DNA from: an uncultured bacterium
GTDB taxonomy: Bacteria; Actinomycetota; Actinomycetes; S36-B12
Length of the DNA: 12,239 nucleotides
Reading direction: 5' to 3'
Assembly: GCA_903896585.1 (NCBI GenBank)
Contig: CAITYI010000042.1
Coordinates: forward strand, 1-12,239
Position 1 is the stretch's first letter. The number at the start of each line of letters is the position of its first letter. A program made the position numbers and the translations under genes. The notes under the pieces were generated by a model. The model did not search any database. It saw only the letters and a program-made list of their open reading frames with translations, and was not told where the DNA came from. Shown here in pieces: positions 1 through 6,677 of this stretch.

Positions 1-197
1 TCGGGTCGATCCACTGGACACGGTGCGGTCAGCGGGCTCCCACATTCCGCGCACTCAGCGTCAAGTAGGTAACCCGCTAACTCATAATCTTCAAAAACAG
101 CTTTTATGAGCATGAGATTCGATCCGCACATCAGGCATACGTTGGTGGGGATGCCTCGCTGGTCAATTGTCAGACACCCGGAAGAATCGGGGTCCAC
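1..197 (-). CDS. Small zinc-ribbon-like protein, partial (C-terminus beyond window edge)
   Basis: An open frame runs leftward from a GTG at 197-195 to the window edge, giving 65 residues with no stop. It holds two CxxC knuckles, Cys21-x2-Cys24 (VCLMCGSN) and Cys49-x2-Cys52 (AECAECGSPL), about 24 residues apart, as in a four-cysteine zinc ribbon; Cys8 and Cys60 are extra. The GTG lies 2 bp past the HU stop codon. A GGAG about 8 nt upstream, inside the last codons of HU, would serve as its ribosome binding site, so translational coupling to HU is likely. I do not recognise the family. It could be a nucleic-acid-binding zinc ribbon or a rubredoxin-like metal site. The reading frame and cysteine spacing are seen directly; metal binding is inferred. 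Confidence 0.6.
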   Translation of the reverse strand, partial: MDPDSSGCLTIDQRGIPTNVCLMCGSNLMLIKAVFEDYELAGYLLDAECAECGSPLTAPCPVDRP

Positions 198-199
198 AA

Positions 200-478
200 T
201 TAGTTCTCCGCAACCGCGCGCTTGAGTGCCTGGCCGGCACTGATCCGCACCACGGTCCGAGCAGCGATCTCAATGGGTTCGCCTGTCCGGGGGTTGCGGC
301 CGGTGCGGGCATCGCGCTCGGCCACATCGAGGGTCAAAAACCCTGGGATAGCGACTCGATCACCCTTAACGAGGGCTTCGGTAATGACCGACTGCATGGC
401 GCTGATCACTTGATCGGCGGTGGTGTTGGTGGCTCCACAGCGAGCAGCGGTGGCGGCAATGAGTTCGGACCGGTTCAT
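200..478 (-). CDS. hup: HU-family DNA-binding protein (short form)
   Basis: This 92-residue protein is a complete HU/IHF-fold histone-like protein, which dimerises and bends DNA non-specifically in the nucleoid. The N-terminal helices (MNRSELIAATAAR, residues 1-13) match the HU start. The segment VAIPGFLTLDVAERDARTGRNPRTGEPIEI (about 42-71) covers the beta saddle and the DNA-inserting arm with its conserved G-R-N-P-x-T-G-E, and the last helix is AGQALKRAV. It lacks the lysine/alanine-rich C-terminal tail of mycobacterial HupB, so it is the short bacterial form. An AAGGAG sits 4-5 nt before the ATG. It lies downstream of the MFS gene on the same strand, but the 71-bp gap holds a candidate promoter and a palindrome, so it probably has its own transcript. 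The downstream zinc-ribbon gene appears coupled to it. Confidence 0.95.
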   Translation of the reverse strand: MNRSELIAATAARCGATNTTADQVISAMQSVITEALVKGDRVAIPGFLTLDVAERDARTGRNPRTGEPIEIAARTVVRISAGQALKRAVAEN

Positions 479-493
479 GGGACTCCTTAATGG

Positions 494-508
494 TAATGAA
501 TTTCATTA
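494..508. promoter_or_regulatory. Operator-like palindrome upstream of HU
   Basis: TAATGAA-T-TTCATTA is a perfect 7-1-7 inverted repeat, centred about 23 bp upstream of the HU ATG, just before the ribosome binding site and next to the candidate -10 elements. The 7-1-7 geometry is the one used by Fur-family regulators, but the half-site does not match the Fur or Zur consensus sequences I know, so no regulator is assigned. It could also form a weak AT-rich hairpin in the 5' leader. Confidence 0.4.
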
Positions 509-533
509 ACATTAACACACGCCCGGGATTATG
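509..533 (-). promoter_or_regulatory. Candidate HU promoter (-10 elements)
   Basis: Read leftward, two -10-like hexamers lie between the MFS stop and the HU start: CATAAT (plus positions 528-533) and TAATGT (509-514, fits TANNNT). Neither has a clear -35 at the right spacing. The first would give a leader of about 40 nt containing the palindrome at 494-508. The second would start transcription inside the palindrome. That HU has its own promoter is an inference. Confidence 0.3.
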
Positions 534-549
534 CGGGTTGAAGATCTGA

Positions 550-2202
550 TTAAGTCGAAGCGTGTCGCGCGTGCTCACCCGGTGGTTCATAACCTTCCGA
601 CTCCACTCGCGCGGAATTCTTGGGAAGCAGGAAACTCAGGAGTAGGCCAAGGAAGACCATGATGCCGGCCACCAGAGCCACACTCTTAATGGCCGTGACA
701 AACCCCTCGGCCGCCCCCGCCTCCAGAACATCGCCATCGGGTTGGCTGGCCAGGGACGGAATTGCTTGACCTGCGCTACTGGCAACGGCATCGCTGACCT
801 GTTGAGCTTGGGCCGCAGGAATTCCCTTGTCTTCCAGGTGGCCCGCCGTTGACCCTAGTCCTATGAGCAGGGTGGTACCGATAATTGCCGTTCCGATTGC
901 GGCTCCGACCTGGCGGGCAGTGGACTGCACCGCACTGGCTTGGCCAGACTCGGCGACTGGAACCTCCGAAAGAATGACGCCGGTGAGTTGGGCGGTTGCG
1001 AAACCAACGCCCATGCCGTAGATGAACAACCACGGTGCCATGCCCCAGCCGGTGATTTCCGTGGAAATTATGAATCCGAGTCCGGCAATACCAATTACTT
1101 CAAGCAACATGCCCAGTTGCAGCACCCTGACCGGACCCATGCGTTGAGACAAAGGCGCACCTAGTCCTGATGCCACAAATGAACCAATGGCAAGTGCCAG
1201 CAAGATGACACCCGTTTCTAAGGCGTTGTAGCCGCGAGTTGCTTGAAGGAAAAGCGGGATCGCAAAGAGCAAGCCAAATTCACCCAAGCTGACAACCAGT
1301 GCCACCCCGTTGCCGGCGCCGAAACTCTTGATGCGGAATAACCGCAGATCAATCATCACAACTTTGCCAGCTGCCAGTCGTCGCTTTTCCACCACCAACA
1401 TGACCAACAAAGCGATCACACCGAGAACACCTGAGACCAGCACAATCGATACGGATTGAAGTGGCCACACCCAACTACCGATCTTGAATTCGGCGATCGG
1501 TGTGATCCATCCATAACGCTGACCTTCAATTACGGCAAAGACGATGCCGAGTAATCCCAAAGTGATCAAGAGCGTGCCAGGAATATCGAAACCCTTACGG
1601 TCTGTGACGCCGCGGGTTTCGGGGACAACGGCGAGAACGCCAATGACCACAATGATGCCAATGGGAATGTTAATCAGAAATGCCCAGTGCCATGAAGCGT
1701 ATTCGGTCAACCAACCACCAACAAGTGGCCCCAAAGCAGCCATGCCACCGATAGTTCCGCCCCACACGGCAAAGGCAACGGCCCGTGATTTACCCACGAA
1801 CACCGTGTTGATCACGGAGAGTGAAGCCGGCAAAATCATGGCTGCGCCGATTCCCTGCAGGGAACGTGCACCAATTAACGTGATGGATGAGTCAGATGCG
1901 GCAACGAGGGCACTGGATACCATAAATGTGACAACGCCAACAATGAAAAGCAACTTGCGACCAAAGCGATCGGCCAAACGACCGAAGAAAATCAGCAGCG
2001 ATGCAAATGTCAGGGAGTAGGCGGCGTTAATCCACTCAGCATCATTGATGGTGAGATTCAGATCGGTGACCATTGTGGGAATGGCGACATTCACCACCGT
2101 GGCATCGAGAATGATCATGGCCACGCCCAGTGCCAGGAAAACCAAAGCAACCCAGCGCTTTTTTCCTTCAATGACAACACTGCGTTGGGGGACCTGGGAC
2201 AT
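550..2202 (-). CDS. MFS drug exporter, DHA2 (EmrB/QacA-like) 14-TM family
   Basis: A 550-residue multidrug/proton antiporter-type membrane protein, expected in the cytoplasmic membrane. TM1 carries the DHA2 signature LDATVVNVAIP (about residues 32-42), the TM2-TM3 loop carries motif A (GRLADRFGRK, about 74-83), and TM5 carries the antiporter motif C (ALGPLVGG, about 156-163), followed by WHWAFLINIPIG. The hydrophobic segments and length fit 14 helices, with the usual long polar loop before the last helix (HLEDKGIPAAQAQQVSDAV). The frame stays open 4 codons upstream to an ATG at 2214, but GAGGAG (2207-2212) lies 4 nt before the ATG at 2202, so I use that start. No TetR/MarR regulator lies beside it, and it is divergent from dusB. 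The substrate cannot be told from sequence. Confidence 0.93.
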   Translation of the reverse strand: MSQVPQRSVVIEGKKRWVALVFLALGVAMIILDATVVNVAIPTMVTDLNLTINDAEWINAAYSLTFASLLIFFGRLADRFGRKLLFIVGVVTFMVSSALVAASDSSITLIGARSLQGIGAAMILPASLSVINTVFVGKSRAVAFAVWGGTIGGMAALGPLVGGWLTEYASWHWAFLINIPIGIIVVIGVLAVVPETRGVTDRKGFDIPGTLLITLGLLGIVFAVIEGQRYGWITPIAEFKIGSWVWPLQSVSIVLVSGVLGVIALLVMLVVEKRRLAAGKVVMIDLRLFRIKSFGAGNGVALVVSLGEFGLLFAIPLFLQATRGYNALETGVILLALAIGSFVASGLGAPLSQRMGPVRVLQLGMLLEVIGIAGLGFIISTEITGWGMAPWLFIYGMGVGFATAQLTGVILSEVPVAESGQASAVQSTARQVGAAIGTAIIGTTLLIGLGSTAGHLEDKGIPAAQAQQVSDAVASSAGQAIPSLASQPDGDVLEAGAAEGFVTAIKSVALVAGIMVFLGLLLSFLLPKNSARVESEGYEPPGEHARHAST

Positions 2203-2206
2203 GTTG

Positions 2207-2212
2207 CTCCTC
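2207..2212 (-). promoter_or_regulatory. Ribosome binding site that decides the MFS start
   Basis: Read leftward this is GAGGAG followed by CAAC and ATG. It overlaps the alternative upstream ATG (2214-2212), which has no comparable site of its own. Confidence 0.6.
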
Positions 2213-2309
2213 ATGACTCGTTACTGTGTTGGCCCAAACGGCGCCTTAGCTGATCAGAGTCTGCCGTACGCGTGGTATTTCTTCGGCAAGGACATGCGAA
2301 ACTATCCCA

Positions 2310-3443
2310 ATGCTGAGTGTGGGAGATCGGATCATTGATCCACCCGTTGTTCTCGCACCTATGGCCGGTATCACCAATCGGGCCTTCAGGAGATTGTGTC
2401 GTGAGCAAGGTGCAGGGCTGTACGTCTCTGAGATGGTGACATCGCGGGCCCTGATTGAACGTAATGAAGCCACCATGGACCTGGTGACTTTTGCACCAGA
2501 TGAATCCCCGCGTTCGGTGCAGTTGTACGGGGTTGATCCGCAGGTCATGGCTGCCGCTGCGCGAATAATCATTGACGAAGACCGAGCCGACCACATTGAC
2601 ATGAACTTCGGCTGTCCCGTTCCCAAGGTCACGCGAAAGGGGGGCGGTAGTGCATTGCCGTGGAAGCGTGATCTGTTCCGGGAAATTGTGGAGCGGGTTG
2701 TTGAAGCTGTTGATGGCAAAGTGCCGGTATCCGTGAAAATGCGCAAAGGAATAGATGACACTCACCTCACGTATTTAGAAGCAGGGGAGAGCGCGGCGCG
2801 GGCAGGTGTTGCGTGGGTGGCTTTGCACGGGCGAACTGCCGCGCAAATGTACGGCGGTAAAGCGGATTGGCAGGCAATTGCAAACCTCAAAGAGCACCTT
2901 CGCCAATGGAACACGCCGGTTTTAGGCAACGGTGATATTTGGACGGGTGCCGATGCCCTCGCCATGATCGCCCAAACGGGTGCAGATGGAGTTGTGGTGG
3001 GTCGCGGATGCTTAGGCAGGCCGTGGTTATTCGCGCAACTGACGGCCGCTTTCCAAGGTGAACCACTTCCACCTGAGCCTCGACTAGACGTGGTGCTGGC
3101 CACCCTGCGCCGACACACTGAATTATTGGTGGAGGATTACGGTGAATTCAAAGGTTGCCGGGATATTCGTAAGCACATGGCCTGGTATCTCAAAGGTTTC
3201 CGAGTTCCCCACACCGTGCGTGAACCTCTCGGCAAAGTTGTCAGTTTGGCGGAGTTGGATGCGCTCCTCGCGCAGATCAATCCTGAGCAGGATTTCAACT
3301 CTGAAGTGGGAACCGGCCCCCGAGGGCGCACCTCAGGTGAACGGCGCCCGGCACTACCCGATGGTTGGCTGGAAAGCTGTGACCTCACCGAGTCTGATCG
3401 GCTAAACGTTTCCGTGGCTGAGTTTTCCACCAGTGGTGGCTAA
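2310..3443 (+). CDS. dusB: tRNA-dihydrouridine synthase, DusB family
   Basis: A 377-residue flavoenzyme that reduces uridines in the tRNA D-loop to dihydrouridine with FMN and NADPH in the cytoplasm. The N-terminus has the FMN-binding start of the TIM barrel (VVLAPMAGITNRAFRRLC, 13-30). NFGCPVPKV holds the catalytic Cys102. Lys143 (SVKMRKG) and His173 (ALHGRT) are the conserved FMN/substrate residues, and NGDIW plus GADGVVVGRGCLGRPWLF form the FMN phosphate site. A helical tRNA-binding domain follows, then a tail beginning GPRGRTSGERRPALPDGWLES, an extension common in actinobacterial DusB. No good Shine-Dalgarno precedes the ATG and there is no earlier in-frame ATG, GTG or TTG before a stop at 2247; GTG 2319 is the only close alternative. 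It is divergent from the MFS gene across 107 bp. Confidence 0.95.
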   Translation: MLSVGDRIIDPPVVLAPMAGITNRAFRRLCREQGAGLYVSEMVTSRALIERNEATMDLVTFAPDESPRSVQLYGVDPQVMAAAARIIIDEDRADHIDMNFGCPVPKVTRKGGGSALPWKRDLFREIVERVVEAVDGKVPVSVKMRKGIDDTHLTYLEAGESAARAGVAWVALHGRTAAQMYGGKADWQAIANLKEHLRQWNTPVLGNGDIWTGADALAMIAQTGADGVVVGRGCLGRPWLFAQLTAAFQGEPLPPEPRLDVVLATLRRHTELLVEDYGEFKGCRDIRKHMAWYLKGFRVPHTVREPLGKVVSLAELDALLAQINPEQDFNSEVGTGPRGRTSGERRPALPDGWLESCDLTESDRLNVSVAEFSTSGG

Positions 3444-3536
3444 TCAATTTCCAAGATTTTGGATGGTCAGGTGTCGTGCATCCAGTTCCCGTGTTGATCA
3501 TGTGAACATGGGGCAGTGAATCGGAGTGATATTGGA

Positions 3537-4160
3537 ATGCCAGCCAATGTCGACGGGATCTCATCTTCAACCCGAATCTTCACTCTAGTGCTGACTATCG
3601 GTATTTCTCTGCTACTCCTGATCCCGATAGCTGCAGCGGCCCAAATAGTGCTGACATCGCAAATTGATGATCGCACTACAACGCAGACAATTGTTGTGAT
3701 GGATCCCGCCGGTGCGTGGGGAAATCAAAAAGAGGCCAAATCGGAGCGACTTAAGCATGCCGCAGAGCTCTACCAGGATGGGGTTGCACCGGTGATCATG
3801 ATTACCGGTCCACAGCGGGCGTATCAAAAGTCCGCCGAAGAACTACAGGAATTGGGTGTCGACCCCCGCGATGTCATCTATCAACCCACCGGTACCGACA
3901 CCGTGGGCACACTGGCCATTGTGGCGACTCTGATGTCGGATTTGGGGTGGAGTACCGCCACAATCGTGACCGACCCCGCTCACTCGGCTCGGTCACAGGT
4001 CACCGCGGGCAAGTATGGAATAGATGCCCACATGTCACCGGCACTCCTCGATGGTGCAAATTCGCTGACATCGGAATATGTGGCACGTGAAGCAGTGGGG
4101 CTTGTTCGCCATTACCTGTATACCCAATGGCAACTACCCGGAATCTTGCCGCCGAATTAA
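3537..4160 (+). CDS. YdcF/SanA-like DUF218 protein, membrane-anchored
   Basis: A 207-residue protein with one N-terminal membrane helix (about 14-41, LVLTIGISLLLLIPIAAAA) and an extracytoplasmic DUF218-like domain. Family features are an opening strand IVVMD (52-56), ERLKHAAELYQDGVAPVIMITG (70-91), TGTDTVGTL (118-126) in place of the usual S-x-N-T-x-E-N, and VTDPAHSARS (144-153) with the conserved His149 and Arg152 near the family's H-x-x-R. Proteins of this fold are linked to the cell envelope and vancomycin sensitivity in E. coli (SanA), but their reaction is unknown. The frame is open to a GTG at 3516 with a poor ribosome site. The ATG at 3537 has CGGAG 10 nt upstream and is preferred, though not certain. 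It follows dusB by about 90 bp and dgt follows after 29 bp. Confidence 0.8.
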   Translation: MPANVDGISSSTRIFTLVLTIGISLLLLIPIAAAAQIVLTSQIDDRTTTQTIVVMDPAGAWGNQKEAKSERLKHAAELYQDGVAPVIMITGPQRAYQKSAEELQELGVDPRDVIYQPTGTDTVGTLAIVATLMSDLGWSTATIVTDPAHSARSQVTAGKYGIDAHMSPALLDGANSLTSEYVAREAVGLVRHYLYTQWQLPGILPPN

Positions 4161-4177
4161 ACACGGTCGTGAATAGA

Positions 4178-4183
4178 TAGAGT
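4178..4183 (+). promoter_or_regulatory. Candidate dgt -10 element (leaderless)
   Basis: TAGAGT fits the actinobacterial TANNNT -10. Its first base is exactly 12 nt upstream of the GTG start of dgt, so a transcript beginning about 7 nt after the hexamer would start at the GTG. I see no convincing -35 and no Shine-Dalgarno. Confidence 0.4.
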
Positions 4184-4189
4184 CAGCGC

Positions 4190-5419
4190 GTGGCAACACC
4201 GACTGGGTACAGCGAATTTGATGTGGCGCGTCCGGTCACCGAGCCGGTGAAGGAAACTGTTCGCAGCGCATTTGCGCGAGACCGTGCTCGGGTTTTGCAT
4301 TCTTCGTCACTGCGCCGCTTGGCAGCCAAGACCCAGGTCCAAGTCGCTGGGATCGCCGACTTTCCCAGAACTCGGCTGACCCACACCCTGGAAGTTGCGC
4401 AAATTGCCCGGGAACTTGGACATGCATTGGGTTGTGATCCTGATCTGGTGGAAGTCGCAGGTCTAGCCCATGATCTCGGGCACCCACCATTTGGGCATAA
4501 CGGTGAAGACGAACTCAACCGATTGGCAAATTCCATTGGTGGATTCGAAGGCAATGCGCAGACCCTGAGAGTGGTGAGCCGGCTCGAGGCAAAAATATTT
4601 ACCCCAACGGGTGAGTCAGCTGGTTTGAACTTGACCAGAGCATCCCTTGATGCATCCTGCAAGTATCCGTGGGCGCGAAAGGAGGGCAATCCCAAGTTCG
4701 GTTACTACGCCGATGATTCCGAAGTTTTTCACTGGTTACGTGAAGGTGCACCGGGTGAGCGCACCTGCCTGGAAGAGCAGGTCATGGATTGGTCAGATGA
4801 TGTCGCCTATTCGGTCCACGATTTCGAGGATGCCGTACACGTCGCCCTCGTTCACATTCGGGAGTTCGATGACCCGGCCACGGTAAATGATCTGTGTCAG
4901 ATCGCCCAGGAACGTTACAGCCCGGATACCGACATTGAGCAGTTGCGGGAAGCCTTCGCTCGCATTAGGCAGTTGGAGTATTGGCCTGTCGAATTTGACG
5001 GCTCCATGCAGAGTGTCGCATCGCTCAAGCGTTTCACCAGTTATTTAATCGGTCGGTTCTGTGTCACGGCCCAAATTGCGACGCAATCGCAATACGGTGA
5101 TAAACCACTTACGCGATACCAAGCCGAGTTGGTTGTCCCAGATGAAGTACGCGATGAAGTTTCCGTCATGAAAGCCGTTGCAGTGAAATGGGTCATGAAT
5201 CGACCTGGCGCTGAAGCCGAGTATGCCAAGCAGAGGGAGATCATTGCCGAGTTGGTGCATGCCCTTCGATTATCAGATGGACACGAGATTGAGCGCTGGC
5301 TCAAGCCGACATTTGATTCCGCCACAACAGATGCTGAACGATTCCGGGTGATCATTGATCAAGTGGCAAGTCTGACCGATGTCAGCATTGCTCACTGGCA
5401 TACCCGTCTATGCCGTTAG
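4190..5419 (+). CDS. dgt: Deoxyguanosinetriphosphate triphosphohydrolase-like protein (HD domain)
   Basis: A 409-residue HD-superfamily dNTP triphosphohydrolase that cleaves dNTPs to nucleosides plus triphosphate and so adjusts dNTP pools. The metal site is visible: His65 (RLTHTLEVA), His94-Asp95 (GLAHDLGHPPFGHNGE) and the later Asp in MDWSDDVAYSVHDFED (203/204). The N-terminal FARDRARVLHSSSLRRLAAKTQV is the conserved dNTPase opening, and the length is normal for the actinobacterial form. The start is the GTG at 4190, 29 bp after the YdcF-like gene; there is no ribosome site, but a TANNNT lies 12 nt upstream, suggesting a leaderless mRNA. Its 3' end overlaps the opposite-strand PLP enzyme by 12 bp. 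dgt beside dnaG is a recurrent actinobacterial arrangement (as in Mycobacterium tuberculosis); here one gene intervenes. Which dNTP it prefers cannot be read from sequence. Confidence 0.95.
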   Translation: MATPTGYSEFDVARPVTEPVKETVRSAFARDRARVLHSSSLRRLAAKTQVQVAGIADFPRTRLTHTLEVAQIARELGHALGCDPDLVEVAGLAHDLGHPPFGHNGEDELNRLANSIGGFEGNAQTLRVVSRLEAKIFTPTGESAGLNLTRASLDASCKYPWARKEGNPKFGYYADDSEVFHWLREGAPGERTCLEEQVMDWSDDVAYSVHDFEDAVHVALVHIREFDDPATVNDLCQIAQERYSPDTDIEQLREAFARIRQLEYWPVEFDGSMQSVASLKRFTSYLIGRFCVTAQIATQSQYGDKPLTRYQAELVVPDEVRDEVSVMKAVAVKWVMNRPGAEAEYAKQREIIAELVHALRLSDGHEIERWLKPTFDSATTDAERFRVIIDQVASLTDVSIAHWHTRLCR

Positions 5420-6649
5420 TTCGCGCACCGTTTCCACCAGGGTGTCGATTTCGGTAGTCGTGTTATACACGTGTGGGGAAACTCGAATAAGTGCTTCGAC
5501 TCCGTGGCCAAGGTAATCAACCTGCGAGTAATCTGGTGTTCCGAGTGAGACATTTATGCCAGCTGCCCGCAACCGCTCAACAATTTGGGCTGCAGGTGTT
5601 GTTTCATGCAGAAAGGTCACGATCCCGCTGAGTGATTCCCCTCGGTCAAGAATGCGCACCCCCGCAATCGTGGCAAGTTGGTCACGCGCATACGCAGCGA
5701 GTTCGGTGATCCGCAATTCAATCGCGCTCATTCCCAAGGCAAGGGAATAATCCACAGCCGCACCGAGGCCAAGGAGTGCGGCATAGGACTTCTCCCAGCT
5801 TTCAAAACGGCGGGCACCATGGCGCACGGAGTAGTGCAGTGCCGAATCCCAGTGACCACCATGCAGATCCAGTGGGAATGGCTCCAACTCAGCAAGGGTC
5901 CTGCTGGAGCAATAAAGAAAACCGGTGCCACGAGGTCCGCGCATGAACTTCCTCCCGGTAACAGATAAAAAGTCGGCTCCAATTGCAGGTGCATCTACCG
6001 AAAGTTGACCCACCGATTGACAGGCATCCACCAGATACCAGGTATTCGGATTCTTTGATCGAATGATCTCGCCGATCCCGGCGACATCGTTAATCAATCC
6101 GTTTTGACTGGGGCAGTGATTTATGGCGACAAGTGCAACGGATTCATCCAAGAGTTTTTCAAGGGAGTCCAGATCGGTGACACCCTCGGGTGAGTCGGCA
6201 ATGAATTCAAGCGTGGCACCCGTGCGCTTTACGATCTGCATGATCGGCAGGACATTGGACGCATACTCTGAAGAAGACACCAAAATTCTGGATTTACTGG
6301 TGAACGGTTCGGTAAATGCAATGGCTGCAAATGCGCGATCCCACGAAGATGTTGCCGACTCGGTCAGGGCAATGTGTGTTGGCTCAGTGGCCAATAATGT
6401 GGCGATTGAGGTATACACATTGTTCAGTCGACCTTGGGCCTTCGCGTGAGCTTCATAACCGCCCTGCATTTCCTCCTGGCGCAAAAAGCCAACCATGGTG
6501 TCCACCACAATCGCCGGGGGCAGTGCACTGCCCGCGTTATTGAGGTGGATCACCTCGGAGCAGCCACGGGTATCGGCCCGGAGTTGGTCAACATCGAGAA
6601 CGTCGAAAGCAGGGGTGGAAGATGGGGAGTTCACAGTGAAAGTGAACAC
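5408..6649 (-). CDS. Class V aminotransferase-fold PLP-dependent enzyme
   Basis: A 413-residue fold-type I PLP enzyme. Seen are the N-terminal HLNNAGSALPP, the PLP-contacting segment NHCPSQNGLINDV (His178), VDACQSVGQL with the Asp208 that pairs with the pyridine nitrogen, and the Schiff-base Lys234 in SVTGRKFMRGPRGTGFLY. The loop that carries the catalytic Cys in SufS/NifS desulfurases is replaced here (region INVSLGTPDYSQVDYLG, then LIRVSPHVYNTTTEID), so it is unlikely to be a cysteine desulfurase. Aminotransferase, C-S lyase or epimerase (EgtE- or isopenicillin-N-epimerase-like) activities remain possible, and no pathway neighbours decide. Its frame is open into dnaG, but the conserved region begins near codon 28 of this model; GTG 6649 or GTG 6634 are the credible starts, neither with a clear ribosome site. 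It lies between dgt (convergent, overlapping) and dnaG (divergent). Confidence 0.88.
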   Translation of the reverse strand: MFTFTVNSPSSTPAFDVLDVDQLRADTRGCSEVIHLNNAGSALPPAIVVDTMVGFLRQEEMQGGYEAHAKAQGRLNNVYTSIATLLATEPTHIALTESATSSWDRAFAAIAFTEPFTSKSRILVSSSEYASNVLPIMQIVKRTGATLEFIADSPEGVTDLDSLEKLLDESVALVAINHCPSQNGLINDVAGIGEIIRSKNPNTWYLVDACQSVGQLSVDAPAIGADFLSVTGRKFMRGPRGTGFLYCSSRTLAELEPFPLDLHGGHWDSALHYSVRHGARRFESWEKSYAALLGLGAAVDYSLALGMSAIELRITELAAYARDQLATIAGVRILDRGESLSGIVTFLHETTPAAQIVERLRAAGINVSLGTPDYSQVDYLGHGVEALIRVSPHVYNTTTEIDTLVETVRELTA

Positions 6650-6671
6650 CCCACCCGGTGCGCCATAGACT
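6642..6671 (+). promoter_or_regulatory. Candidate dnaG promoter (leaderless)
   Basis: TAGACT (6666-6671) fits TANNNT and begins exactly 12 nt before the dnaG GTG, so initiation about 7 nt past the hexamer would place the GTG at the 5' end. GTGAAC (6642-6647), 18 bp upstream, is a weak -35 match. The element overlaps or abuts the start of the divergent PLP enzyme gene, whose own -10 would have to fall in the same few bases (TATGGC read leftward at 6666-6661). Confidence 0.45.
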
Positions 6672-6677
6672 TCCGGG

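Noticed and set aside
494..508. Assignment of the HU palindrome to Fur or Zur
   Set aside because: Only the 7-1-7 geometry agrees; the half-site differs from both consensus sequences and no regulator gene is nearby.
1544..2020. 158-codon plus-strand ORF across the MFS gene
   Set aside because: Antisense shadow of the exporter; Met/Thr/Pro-rich, with no ribosome site and no family resemblance.
2211..2765. 184-codon minus-strand ORF under dusB
   Set aside because: Antisense shadow of a clearly real DusB; the composition is not protein-like.
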